Below are positions 17,149-25,350 of a stretch of DNA of 56,358 nt, piece by piece. The stretch is from an uncultured Verrucomicrobia subdivision 3 bacterium. GTDB taxonomy: Bacteria > Verrucomicrobiota > Verrucomicrobiia > Limisphaerales > UBA11358. The stretch spans positions 1-56,358 of the forward strand of contig CAIMLG010000025.1 of assembly GCA_903842235.1 (NCBI GenBank). Direction: 5' to 3'. A program made the translations under genes and the position numbers. The notes under the pieces are model-generated. The model was not told the origin of the DNA and did no database searches. It saw only the letters and a program-made list of their open reading frames with translations. The number at the start of each line of letters is the position of its first letter. Position 1 is the stretch's first letter.

Positions 17149-19701
17149 TTAAGCGGGTTGATGGTAGGTGTCGTAAAGACTGCGCACCGTAAGCGCCTTT
17201 TCAAAATCGGCGACGGACATGGGCTTCGCCGGGGTGACTTCGATGGCAACCATATCCCGGCCGTTGAGATGAACAAAGTTGTCAGAGTAGCGGGCATCGG
17301 TGTTCGCCAGGCTCAGCCAGGCCCACAGGGCCGGTGTTTCCGACGTAATCTCCACGCGGAAACCGGTTTTCGTCGGCGCGACGCGGGGGCTTAACTTGGG
17401 ATCCAGCAGGTCGAGGTCTTTCGGACGGGCGAGCGTGACGAGGTTTTGCGACACCGGCTGCCCCGCCACGGTGAGCTTCAACCAGACCATGAGCTGGTTG
17501 CTGCCATGTTCCTTGGCCAGCGGCGTCAGATCGAGCGTCTTGAGGTTTCGGCTGGTTCGGGGCGGAATAGCGGCGGCGAGCTGACCGCTGAGGAGCAAGG
17601 CGCCCTGGAGGTTGGTAACCTGCCATTCGGCGGTGGCGGGACAAACCTCCAGCCGGTCGGAAGTGACAAATAAATCCACGGTCCTGGCTTTTGGATTTTC
17701 CAAGCCGGAAATCAGGACGGGCGCGTAGAAATGGCGGGCCGCGTAGTGCAGCGCCTTCCAGCGGCCGTAGTAATCCACCGAGGCCCAGCTCGCCCCCGGC
17801 CAGCAATCATTGTATTGCCAGAACAGGCAGCCCATGGATCCGGGCATGCGCTGGCGCCAGGATTCGGCCCCGATCTTGATGCCGTAGGCCTGCACCAGTT
17901 GGCTGATCCAGAGGGTGCTGTCGAAATCCCTGCCTTCGCGGAAATAATTGCCGGTCATGCTTTTGATCCGGTCGTTGCCCTGCGGACAGCGCTGGTGCCA
18001 TTTCATCACGTCCGACAGGGTGGACGTGCGATCCTCGGCGCTCGTGTAGGAATGGGTTGTGCGCGGTTCGGGATAGGATTGAAAGCCAAATTCGCTCATG
18101 AAGCCGCCCACCTCGCGATACGCTTCAAAGGTGCGGGCGGCCCACCAGACCGCCCAATAATGCTCGTCACCGCAATCCGGGCTGCCGGATACGTAGCTGG
18201 TCTGCGGCGCGTAGGTTTTGACCGTGTCGCCCAGCACTTGCTTGAACAAATAGTCATAGCCTTCGCGCGCCATGGAAACCACCGACCAGCCGTCTTTGAC
18301 GAGCAAGGAGACTTCATTGTTGCCGCACCAGATGGCGATGCACGGATGATGCCGGAGCCGCTGGAGATTGTCGCGGGCTTCGCTGCGGACGCTGTCCACG
18401 AATTTTTCATCAAAGGCTGGATAGCTGGCACAGGCGAACTTGAAATCCGCCCAGACGCAGAGGCCCAGTTCATCGCACGCATCGAACAGCGCATCCTCCT
18501 CGTAATAGCCGCCGCCCCAGAAGCGCAGCATGTTCATGTTCACCGCCACGGCGTCGGCCACATACTGGCGCAGGCGCTCGGGGGTGACGCGGTTGCTGAA
18601 GGCGTCCGACGGAATCCAGTTGGCGCCCTTGGCAAAAAACTCCACGCCGTTGACCACGAAGCGCAGCGGCTGCGTCTCCGTTTTTTCAAGCACGCTGAGC
18701 GTGCGCAGGCCAATGCGCTTGGTGGTGATGTCCAGCAACTGGCCGGCATCATCGAGCAATTCCACCTGCACCTGATAAAGGGGTTGTTCGCCCAGGCCGG
18801 CGGGCCACCAGAGCTGGGGATTTTTCAAGGTCAGGTCGCAGCGCCCTTGGTCCTTGGATAGTTTCACCGAAGTGGTGGCCAGCGTTTGCTGCTCGTGGAG
18901 CACGGTAACTTTGGCCTGCAGCGGCTGTTTGACCACGGCCAAGGCGGCGAGTTCGACGGTCAGGCCAACCTGATTTTTTGCGGAATGATCCTGGAGGATG
19001 AGCACGTCAGCGAGCCGGGCCACGTGGATGGCCTCCAGCGAAATACTTTTCCAGATGCCGCTGGTGACGAGCGTGGGCGCCCAGTCCCAGCCAAACTGGC
19101 AGGGCTGCTTGCGCAGCCAGGAACGGCCGGTCACCCCCGTGTTTTCCCGGCGCCGGCGGTCCAGTTCCTTGGTGAAGGCCACGGCGGATTGGATGAGGAT
19201 TTCGATTTGATTCTCGCCGGCTTTGAGCAGCGGTTTGACGTCAAATTCCCAAGTCCGAAACATGTTGTCCGTCTGGCCCACGGGTTGTCCGTTGAGCTGG
19301 AGGGTGGCGAGCGTGTCCAAGCCTTCGCAGCGGAGCCGCACGGTTTGATGGGCGAGCGCAGCCTCGTCCACTTGGAACGTCCGCCGGAACCGCCAGTCGG
19401 TTTTGCCCACCCACTGCGCTGCCTTTTCCTGATCGCGATAAAAGGGGTCGGGAATTTTCCCGGCGGCGAGCAAATCCGTGTGGATGCAGCCCGGCACCGT
19501 GGCGGGAATCCACTCTTCCGTGCCGGCTGGCGCCACCTGCCAGGCGCCGTCCAGCGGGATGCGGCGGCGATTGGGGAGGGCCGCCCCGGCGGAGCGGGGA
19601 ATCAGGGTGCCGCCCAGGCATAACGCAGCGGTGGCGGCGGCCGAAGTGGCGAGGAAATGCCGGCGGTTAACCGCGTTGGTGGCGGACGTGGATGAATTCA
19701 T
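17149..19701 (-). CDS. GH2 beta-mannosidase, Tat-type signal
   Basis: The 850-residue enzyme removes terminal beta-mannose from mannan or N-glycan core fragments. The N-terminus contains NRRHFLATSAAATAA, a twin-arginine-like signal. The sugar-binding domain (PLDGAWQVAPAGTEEWIPAT, VPGCIHTDLLAAGKIPDPFY) is typical of beta-mannosidases. The TIM barrel has WCGNNEV (acid/base Glu, ~460) and MSEFGFQSYP (nucleophile Glu, ~537). Both glutamates are present, so it should be active. It lies 130 bp downstream of the response regulator gene, and the gap contains paired 12-bp repeats (19756-19789). It is followed by an esterase. Confidence 0.9.
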   Translation of the reverse strand: MNSSTSATNAVNRRHFLATSAAATAALCLGGTLIPRSAGAALPNRRRIPLDGAWQVAPAGTEEWIPATVPGCIHTDLLAAGKIPDPFYRDQEKAAQWVGKTDWRFRRTFQVDEAALAHQTVRLRCEGLDTLATLQLNGQPVGQTDNMFRTWEFDVKPLLKAGENQIEILIQSAVAFTKELDRRRRENTGVTGRSWLRKQPCQFGWDWAPTLVTSGIWKSISLEAIHVARLADVLILQDHSAKNQVGLTVELAALAVVKQPLQAKVTVLHEQQTLATTSVKLSKDQGRCDLTLKNPQLWWPAGLGEQPLYQVQVELLDDAGQLLDITTKRIGLRTLSVLEKTETQPLRFVVNGVEFFAKGANWIPSDAFSNRVTPERLRQYVADAVAVNMNMLRFWGGGYYEEDALFDACDELGLCVWADFKFACASYPAFDEKFVDSVRSEARDNLQRLRHHPCIAIWCGNNEVSLLVKDGWSVVSMAREGYDYLFKQVLGDTVKTYAPQTSYVSGSPDCGDEHYWAVWWAARTFEAYREVGGFMSEFGFQSYPEPRTTHSYTSAEDRTSTLSDVMKWHQRCPQGNDRIKSMTGNYFREGRDFDSTLWISQLVQAYGIKIGAESWRQRMPGSMGCLFWQYNDCWPGASWASVDYYGRWKALHYAARHFYAPVLISGLENPKARTVDLFVTSDRLEVCPATAEWQVTNLQGALLLSGQLAAAIPPRTSRNLKTLDLTPLAKEHGSNQLMVWLKLTVAGQPVSQNLVTLARPKDLDLLDPKLSPRVAPTKTGFRVEITSETPALWAWLSLANTDARYSDNFVHLNGRDMVAIEVTPAKPMSVADFEKALTVRSLYDTYHQPA

Positions 19702-19755
19702 GCGGGGCGCTGTTCAGTTTCCACTAGTTTAGACCAATCAGCGCCGTTGTCGCTG

Positions 19756-19789
19756 GGCGCGCGTGCCAAAAGTGCGGGGCACGCGTGCC
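19756..19789. promoter_or_regulatory. Tandem 12-bp repeat GGCRCGCGTGCC, candidate operator
   Basis: GGCGCGCGTGCC (19756-19767) and GGCACGCGTGCC (19778-19789, a perfect palindrome) start 22 bp apart, i.e. two helical turns, in the gap between the response regulator stop and the beta-mannosidase start. They may be a binding site for the AraC-type regulator. The two copies can also pair as a 12-bp hairpin, but no U-tract follows on either strand. Confidence 0.45.
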
Positions 19790-19831
19790 GTGGCGATGAT
19801 CGCATAATGCCGAATGACCACGTGCCAGATG

Positions 19832-21253
19832 TTAGGGGGCCGGCTCGGGCGGCAATTCCGCTTGCTTCATGAACTCGCCCGGCAGAACCCCGAACTGTTC
19901 CTTGAAGACGGCGCGGAAGTATTTAGGATCGGAGAAGCCGACAGCATAGATGATTTCGGACACCGTCAGCTTGGAATCGCGGAGCAAGCTGGCGGCGCGT
20001 TTGAGGCGGATGTCGCGAATGAAGGCGTTGGGCGTGGTGTAGGCAATCGCCTTGAATTTTCGGAACAACTGGCGGCGGCTGACGGACAGTTTTAGGGCGA
20101 GGGTCTCGACATCAAACTCGTAGTCCGAAAGATTGGCCTGCACCACATCCACCACCCGTTGCAAAAAATGGCTGTCGGCCTGGTTGGTGGCGAGTTCGCG
20201 CGGTTGGAAGGTGCGGGCCTGGTGGAAAAAATCCTGCAGTTTGCGGCGGGACGCCAGGAGGTTTTCGATCCGGGCGCGCAGCAGGGGCGGCCGGCAGGAC
20301 GGCGAAACGCAATCGTCCGCCCCGGCTTCGAAGGCCTGCAATTGACTGCGTTCCAAACCGTCGGCCAGCGCCATGATGATGGGCACGTGCCCGGTTATTT
20401 CATCGTGTTTGAGTTGTCCGCAAAGCCGGTATTCCCGGGTGCCCGGACCGGCGGGCTGCAGCAGGATCAAATCGGGCACCGACTCCCGCGCCTCTTGCAG
20501 CCCGGCGCTGGGCGGCTGGATGGCGATGCGAAATTTGTCGCTTAGCGGCTGCACCAAGGCGGCCAAGCCCGCTTCCGGATCGCCAATGCAAAGCAGCAAT
20601 GGCAGATCGCGGTCCCAGTCCGCGTCTTCGCCGCTGGTGGCTGGCTCTGGCCGGGAAGCGCCGGCCGCGCGGTCGGCCTCGGTTTTTTGGAGGGCGAGGA
20701 GTTTCTGCGTGCGCTGGGCCACCAGCAATTCCATCTGCTCATTTTTCAGGGCGGCCTGCCGGGTGAGGAACCATTTTTCGACCAGTGCGCTGGCCATTTG
20801 CAGCACTTCCACATCGTGAAAGGGCTTCTTCAGCACCAGCAGCCGGTCCGTCTGGCCAAAGCGATTGGCGAGTTCCTCCCATTGATAATCCGAGTAAGCG
20901 GTGCAGATGACGGTTTGAATCTGCGCATCCAACTCCCAGATGCGCTGGATGGTTTCAATCCCGTCCATGCCGGGCATGCGCACGTCCACAAAGGCCAGTT
21001 GGTAAGGGCGTTTGGCGGCGAGGGCGGCGCGAACTTTTTTCACGCCCTCCAAGCCGCTGAGGGCATAATCGATATTATAATGGGGCTTGGCTGGGGCGGG
21101 GGTGTTTTTAAGATCGTAAAGCAGCGCCTCCGTGGCATCGAGCGCGGTCGCTTTGGCTTCCGGGGCAAAAATCCCCGCGAAGGCTTCATGAATGGCCTGG
21201 TTGTCGTCAATAATCAGCAACCGGGGGCCGATGGATTCAATGGGTGCGGTCAT
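19832..21253 (-). CDS. Response regulator: REC - pseudo-REC - AraC-type HTH
   Basis: The protein has 473 residues. The first receiver domain (~10-150) is complete, with acidic Asp16/Asp17, phosphoacceptor Asp90 in LAFVDVRMPGMDG, Thr118 and Lys143. A coiled linker (~150-190) follows. A second receiver-like domain (~216-335) has DLILLQPAGPG, where Gln266 replaces the phosphoacceptor, and DDCVSPSC, where Ser replaces the conserved Lys, so it cannot be phosphorylated in the normal way. The C-terminal ~100 residues are an AraC helix-turn-helix pair (LALKLSVSRRQLFRKFKAI, EIIYAVGFSDPKYFRAVFKE). It begins 8 bp after the sensor kinase stop and is surely its partner. Target promoters are probably within this locus. 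Confidence 0.88.
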   Translation of the reverse strand: MTAPIESIGPRLLIIDDNQAIHEAFAGIFAPEAKATALDATEALLYDLKNTPAPAKPHYNIDYALSGLEGVKKVRAALAAKRPYQLAFVDVRMPGMDGIETIQRIWELDAQIQTVICTAYSDYQWEELANRFGQTDRLLVLKKPFHDVEVLQMASALVEKWFLTRQAALKNEQMELLVAQRTQKLLALQKTEADRAAGASRPEPATSGEDADWDRDLPLLLCIGDPEAGLAALVQPLSDKFRIAIQPPSAGLQEARESVPDLILLQPAGPGTREYRLCGQLKHDEITGHVPIIMALADGLERSQLQAFEAGADDCVSPSCRPPLLRARIENLLASRRKLQDFFHQARTFQPRELATNQADSHFLQRVVDVVQANLSDYEFDVETLALKLSVSRRQLFRKFKAIAYTTPNAFIRDIRLKRAASLLRDSKLTVSEIIYAVGFSDPKYFRAVFKEQFGVLPGEFMKQAELPPEPAP

Positions 21254-21261
21254 GTGGGAGG

Positions 21262-24200
21262 CTAGTTGGGAGTTAGTTTTTTGGGGTCCAGACCGGGGCT
21301 GGGGTGCGCCGCTGGCCGGGGCGGATGGAAGGGCAGGCGGAGGGTGAAAGCGGCCCCGCAGCCCGGCCCGGCGCTGTGTGCCATCAATGTGCCGCCCATG
21401 TCCTGAGCCATGAGAATGCTGCTGTGCAGGCCAAAGCCGTGGCCGTCCCGGCGCGTGGAAAAGCCCTGATCAAAAAGGCGGGGCAAATTTTCCGCCGGAA
21501 TGCCCACGCCATTGTCCGCGACGCCCAGTTCAAACATTCCCCCATCCCGGGGGCGCAGGCTGACGGTGATCTGATGCGCGGCCGGGTCAGTTTGCAGGCA
21601 GGCGTGCTTCGCGTTTTCCAGCAGGTTAAACAGGATTTGCAGCACCTTGTGCCGGTCAATGGTCACGGGAGGCAGGGGCGAAAAGTCGCGCCCGACGGCG
21701 ATGCGGTGCCGGGTCAGGCTCTCGCCGTGCATCCGCAGGGCATCCTCCACCAATTCCACCGGCGTGACTTTCTCCAGCAGCCCGCTGACGCTCGCGTAGT
21801 CCTGCTGCAGGGCGACGATTTCGTTGATATGATGAACGTTTTCGTTGAGGGCGCTGACTTTTTCCAGCAGGGAGGTTTGTTCCTGGGCGAGATGCCCGCC
21901 GAGGTCGCTGATGTAGGCGGGCAGCAATTTTCCCCGCTGATCCGCGGTGACAAAGTGTCCTAATTGCGCCTGGTTCTGGCGCAACAAGTCGCCCAAGCGC
22001 GTCAGGTTGGCCGCTTTGGAACGATGCACCTGTTTGACGATGGCGGAACTCAGCACGTTGACGCTGGTCATCACGTTGCCGACATTGTGGAGCACGCTCG
22101 TGGCCACCTCGGCCATGCCGGCCAGCCGGGAGGTGGCGAGCAATTGCCTGTGGCCTTTTTCAATTTCCTGCTCCATGCGGCGGCGCTCCTCGATCTCCCG
22201 CTCCAGCATGTGGGTTTTCAGCTCCAGCTGATGTTCGGTGCGCTTGTGATCCTCAATTTCCACCGTCAGCGCCAAAGTGCGCTGGGTGACGCGGCGGCGG
22301 AGCGCTTGAATCCAAGTTATGGCCAGCAGCAGGCCGGCGCCCAGAAGGGCGAGGGTCACCAGGGTGTGGCGGGTGCTCCACCAGGGCGGCCGGCGCACAA
22401 TTCGGACATCGCCGGGGTTGTTGAGCAGCACTTCAAAACCGTCAATCTTCCGGCCCGCCACCCGGTCGCCGCCCAAGCCCACATAAACGCCGCGCAGGGT
22501 CAGCCGGCTGGCGGGGCGAAGTTCCGGCAAATACCCGTCGGTGTTTTGCAGCCGGGCCAGGAAAGTGCGGGCGCCGGTTTGCAGTTCGAGAATTTGCTCC
22601 ACTTGGTTGTGGCGTTGGGAGAGCAGCTCCGCCTCAATTTGCACCCGGGTTGAATCGTGGCCGCTGTTTAATAATTCCTCGGGGGCAATGGGGATTGGAA
22701 CCGGCAATGCCTCATGCGCGTGCCATTGCACCACCGCGTCGCGAAGCAGCGGGGTGGCGCCTTTCAGATCCGGGAAACCCACGATGTCCATGACGTCGCC
22801 CGGTGGCAGTTTCAAGGTGGCTTTGGGCACGAACCGGGCGCCATCGGGGCCATCTTGAAAAAAGAACTCCTGACCCCGCTGATGCAAAATTTGCCCGCGC
22901 ACTTTGACCCGCTGCAGGGAGGTGCCTTGCGCGTCGAAAAGCCGCAAGTCCGGCACCGATCTGGCCGGCGTGGCGAAGATGTTTTTCGGGGCCGGCCGGA
23001 GAATGCCGAGCTGGGCGTTCACGAGGCCGAGTTCGCCGATGAGCACTTGCTGGGTGATGAATTCCCGGCCGGGGATCACGCAGCCGCGAATGCGCACCAT
23101 GGCATTCAAGGTTTCTTCCAAGACGGCGGGCGGGAGGTTGGGCAGCTGAATGCGGATGCGCCCTTCGCTGGTCAGCAGCATCACCCGATCATCGGTGACG
23201 GCGGAGACCACGCCCTGAACTTCGATGTATTGCGTGTCCAAACTGCCGTCCATCAATTGAATCAGCGTGGGGTGGGCGGGGGCGGGCAGGGTGCCGGCGC
23301 CAATGCGGCGGGCTTTATCCGCCCGGACGTTCGGGGCGAATTCCGCGAAGGTGGCGCCTTCGACTTCCCAGTATTCCCCGACGCGGGGGACGGTGTCCAG
23401 GTTGGTGGCGCGCACATCAATCGACCAACTGGCATCTTGGAGGAAGAAGTCATTGCCCGTGGTGAAGTAGGTCACCACGCCGCGAGCCTTGACCGGATAA
23501 CCGCGTTGCGCTTCCGCCCGGGTCAGCTTCTTGATTTCTTCGATACTGGTCAGCAAGGGCAGCGCCGGGCCGGCTTTCCCGTCAGCCATTAAATTTGGCC
23601 GCCAAGCCAGGGTGGACCATGATCGATCCGCCCCGCGGGTGCGCGCGACCAGCATTTCAACCGGTTGGCCATTGGCGGGCGGCGCGGTGCTCCCGAACAG
23701 GATGGGCATCTGGCCCGTGCCATCGGTGAGCTGCCATGGCTGGTTATCCGGCGGCTGGCGGAGCTGGCCGGCGAGCTTGAAAATGGGCGTGCGGTTGGTG
23801 GGCGAAATGGTTTTCAGCCCGGCAATAGTCTCGGCGGGGGTGGCGTTCCAGACGCGGTTGGGCAGATTTTGAATTTGCAGTGACTCGGCGGCGGGGGCCA
23901 GGAGCTGCCCCACGATTTCAAGGCCTTCCGGCGTGAGCGCGCGTTGCGCCAGGCCCGCCGCGCACAGGTGGCTGTCGTTGAGCAGTTGGGGGGTCAGCGG
24001 GGCTGGTTTCAGCACATGCACCAGCGTCCGGCCGCTGCTGCCCGTGAGCTCCACCTCCAAGTCGTCGTCCGTCTGGCGGGTGAAGGTGACCGTGCCGCTG
24101 ACCAGTGCCGGGGCGACTTCATTGGTGGGGCTCCAAACCTGCCCGGCGGCCCAGGTCGGCGGCGGCGGCGCGGTCGAGCGGCCCAGCCCGGTGATTTCCG

Positions 24201-25068
24201 GGGCCGCCTCATCGACGAACAGCAGCGAGCCGTCATCGGAACTCAGGGTGAATTCATACCGTCCGGTGCGGGGAACCTCGATGAAGCCGGTGAATTCCAG
24301 GCCAAAGTTCGTCGTGGTCAGGGCCGGACTCAGGGTAAAGTTATCTACGGTTCCGGTGGCCAACGGGGTGAGCGAGGCAAAGTAATGTGGCAGCGAAGCG
24401 AGCGACGGCCAATCGCCCGCGAAGTAGCGATATTCCAAACCGGGGATCCAGTTTGTCTCCGTGGAATTCGTGCTTTGCCGCCACAAAGCGGTGGCCGGGA
24501 TGCGCTGCCGTGGCAGGCCCGGGCCTTCGTAATCCACCGCCAGGCCGGACTCTCCTTTCCGATTGAAATAGAGCAGGCGAAGGGGATGGCGGCCGGCGGT
24601 GAGCACCGCCTGCCCCTGGCTGGCCAGCAAAGAATGCGTCCCGTCGTTGTTCACGGTGGTCCAGTGATCGGGCCGATCACTGTCGGGGCCGCTGAGCCAA
24701 TTGCCCCGGTAACGGATGCGCTGGCCGGCCAACAAGGCGGCGCCGGCGCCGCGGGCATCAATCAGGCGAGCGGGCGGCAGGTTGTCGAACTCCACCACCG
24801 CGAGTTCATGGCCACCCACCAGCACGGTTCCGGTCAGGTCGGCCGTCCATTGGAAACGTTGATTGGGATCGTGCGATTGTGCGAGTTGGAGGCGGTTGGT
24901 CAGGGGGCTGAAATCTTCCGCCGGCTCGGGGGCCGCGTGCAGGAGTGAGGTCGCTTGGGGTGCTGCGATGAGGGTCAGCGCCAGCGCCATTTGAAGCGCG
25001 GCGGCCGCCCGCAGCGGCGGGCGCGTCGCGCGAGGTGGTTGCGGGCGGATTTGCACCAACGGGAACAT
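21262..25068 (-). CDS. Sensor histidine kinase with PA14-containing periplasmic sensor
   Basis: The start is uncertain. The ATG at 25068 (MFPLVQIRPQPPRATR, followed by a hydrophobic signal) is chosen over ATGs at 25137 and 25233, giving 1268 residues. After the signal comes a beta-rich region with a PA14-like domain (~208-320: GLEYRYFAGDW, FIEVPRTGRYEFTLSSDDGS), a fold often binding carbohydrate. OB-like sensor repeats follow (LTRAEAQRGYPVKARGVVTY). A transmembrane helix is at ~897-917 (LVTLALLGAGLLLAITW), then a coiled coil. The kinase has an H-box SVLHNVGNVMTSVN (~989), N-box LLENAKHA and G-boxes ADNGVGIP and GHGFGLH. The HNVGN-type H-box is a known variant. It forms an operon with the AraC response regulator. 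Confidence 0.85.
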   Translation of the reverse strand: MFPLVQIRPQPPRATRPPLRAAAALQMALALTLIAAPQATSLLHAAPEPAEDFSPLTNRLQLAQSHDPNQRFQWTADLTGTVLVGGHELAVVEFDNLPPARLIDARGAGAALLAGQRIRYRGNWLSGPDSDRPDHWTTVNNDGTHSLLASQGQAVLTAGRHPLRLLYFNRKGESGLAVDYEGPGLPRQRIPATALWRQSTNSTETNWIPGLEYRYFAGDWPSLASLPHYFASLTPLATGTVDNFTLSPALTTTNFGLEFTGFIEVPRTGRYEFTLSSDDGSLLFVDEAAPEITGLGRSTAPPPPTWAAGQVWSPTNEVAPALVSGTVTFTRQTDDDLEVELTGSSGRTLVHVLKPAPLTPQLLNDSHLCAAGLAQRALTPEGLEIVGQLLAPAAESLQIQNLPNRVWNATPAETIAGLKTISPTNRTPIFKLAGQLRQPPDNQPWQLTDGTGQMPILFGSTAPPANGQPVEMLVARTRGADRSWSTLAWRPNLMADGKAGPALPLLTSIEEIKKLTRAEAQRGYPVKARGVVTYFTTGNDFFLQDASWSIDVRATNLDTVPRVGEYWEVEGATFAEFAPNVRADKARRIGAGTLPAPAHPTLIQLMDGSLDTQYIEVQGVVSAVTDDRVMLLTSEGRIRIQLPNLPPAVLEETLNAMVRIRGCVIPGREFITQQVLIGELGLVNAQLGILRPAPKNIFATPARSVPDLRLFDAQGTSLQRVKVRGQILHQRGQEFFFQDGPDGARFVPKATLKLPPGDVMDIVGFPDLKGATPLLRDAVVQWHAHEALPVPIPIAPEELLNSGHDSTRVQIEAELLSQRHNQVEQILELQTGARTFLARLQNTDGYLPELRPASRLTLRGVYVGLGGDRVAGRKIDGFEVLLNNPGDVRIVRRPPWWSTRHTLVTLALLGAGLLLAITWIQALRRRVTQRTLALTVEIEDHKRTEHQLELKTHMLEREIEERRRMEQEIEKGHRQLLATSRLAGMAEVATSVLHNVGNVMTSVNVLSSAIVKQVHRSKAANLTRLGDLLRQNQAQLGHFVTADQRGKLLPAYISDLGGHLAQEQTSLLEKVSALNENVHHINEIVALQQDYASVSGLLEKVTPVELVEDALRMHGESLTRHRIAVGRDFSPLPPVTIDRHKVLQILFNLLENAKHACLQTDPAAHQITVSLRPRDGGMFELGVADNGVGIPAENLPRLFDQGFSTRRDGHGFGLHSSILMAQDMGGTLMAHSAGPGCGAAFTLRLPFHPPRPAAHPSPGLDPKKLTPN

Positions 25069-25255
25069 CGGTAAAACAAACCCGCGTTCCGGTGTGATTG
25101 CGAGCAAAAACTTCAGCTGATTTGACAACGACAGCATGATACAGCTTGTTAAAATTGACGAAATGGTCAAGGACCGCAACCGAGCGGCACGGTTACCCCG
25201 CCGTTTTGGCGCATTCCGCCAGCGACAATTCAAACACTATAAACTATACTCGGAA

Positions 25256-25265
25256 TGAATATTCA
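25256..25265. promoter_or_regulatory. Palindrome in divergent promoter region
   Basis: TGAATATTCA is a perfect 10-bp palindrome in an AT-rich stretch between the divergent kinase and beta-strand-repeat genes, flanked on both sides by CTATA-like repeats. Position and local AT content fit an operator or promoter, but no factor can be named. Confidence 0.3.
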
Positions 25266-25350
25266 CTATATTTTTTCACGTTAAACCCATGTCAACCCGC
25301 CGAACCGCTCATTTCGTATTGGGTGATTTTATTTTAGCATTGCCTGACTT

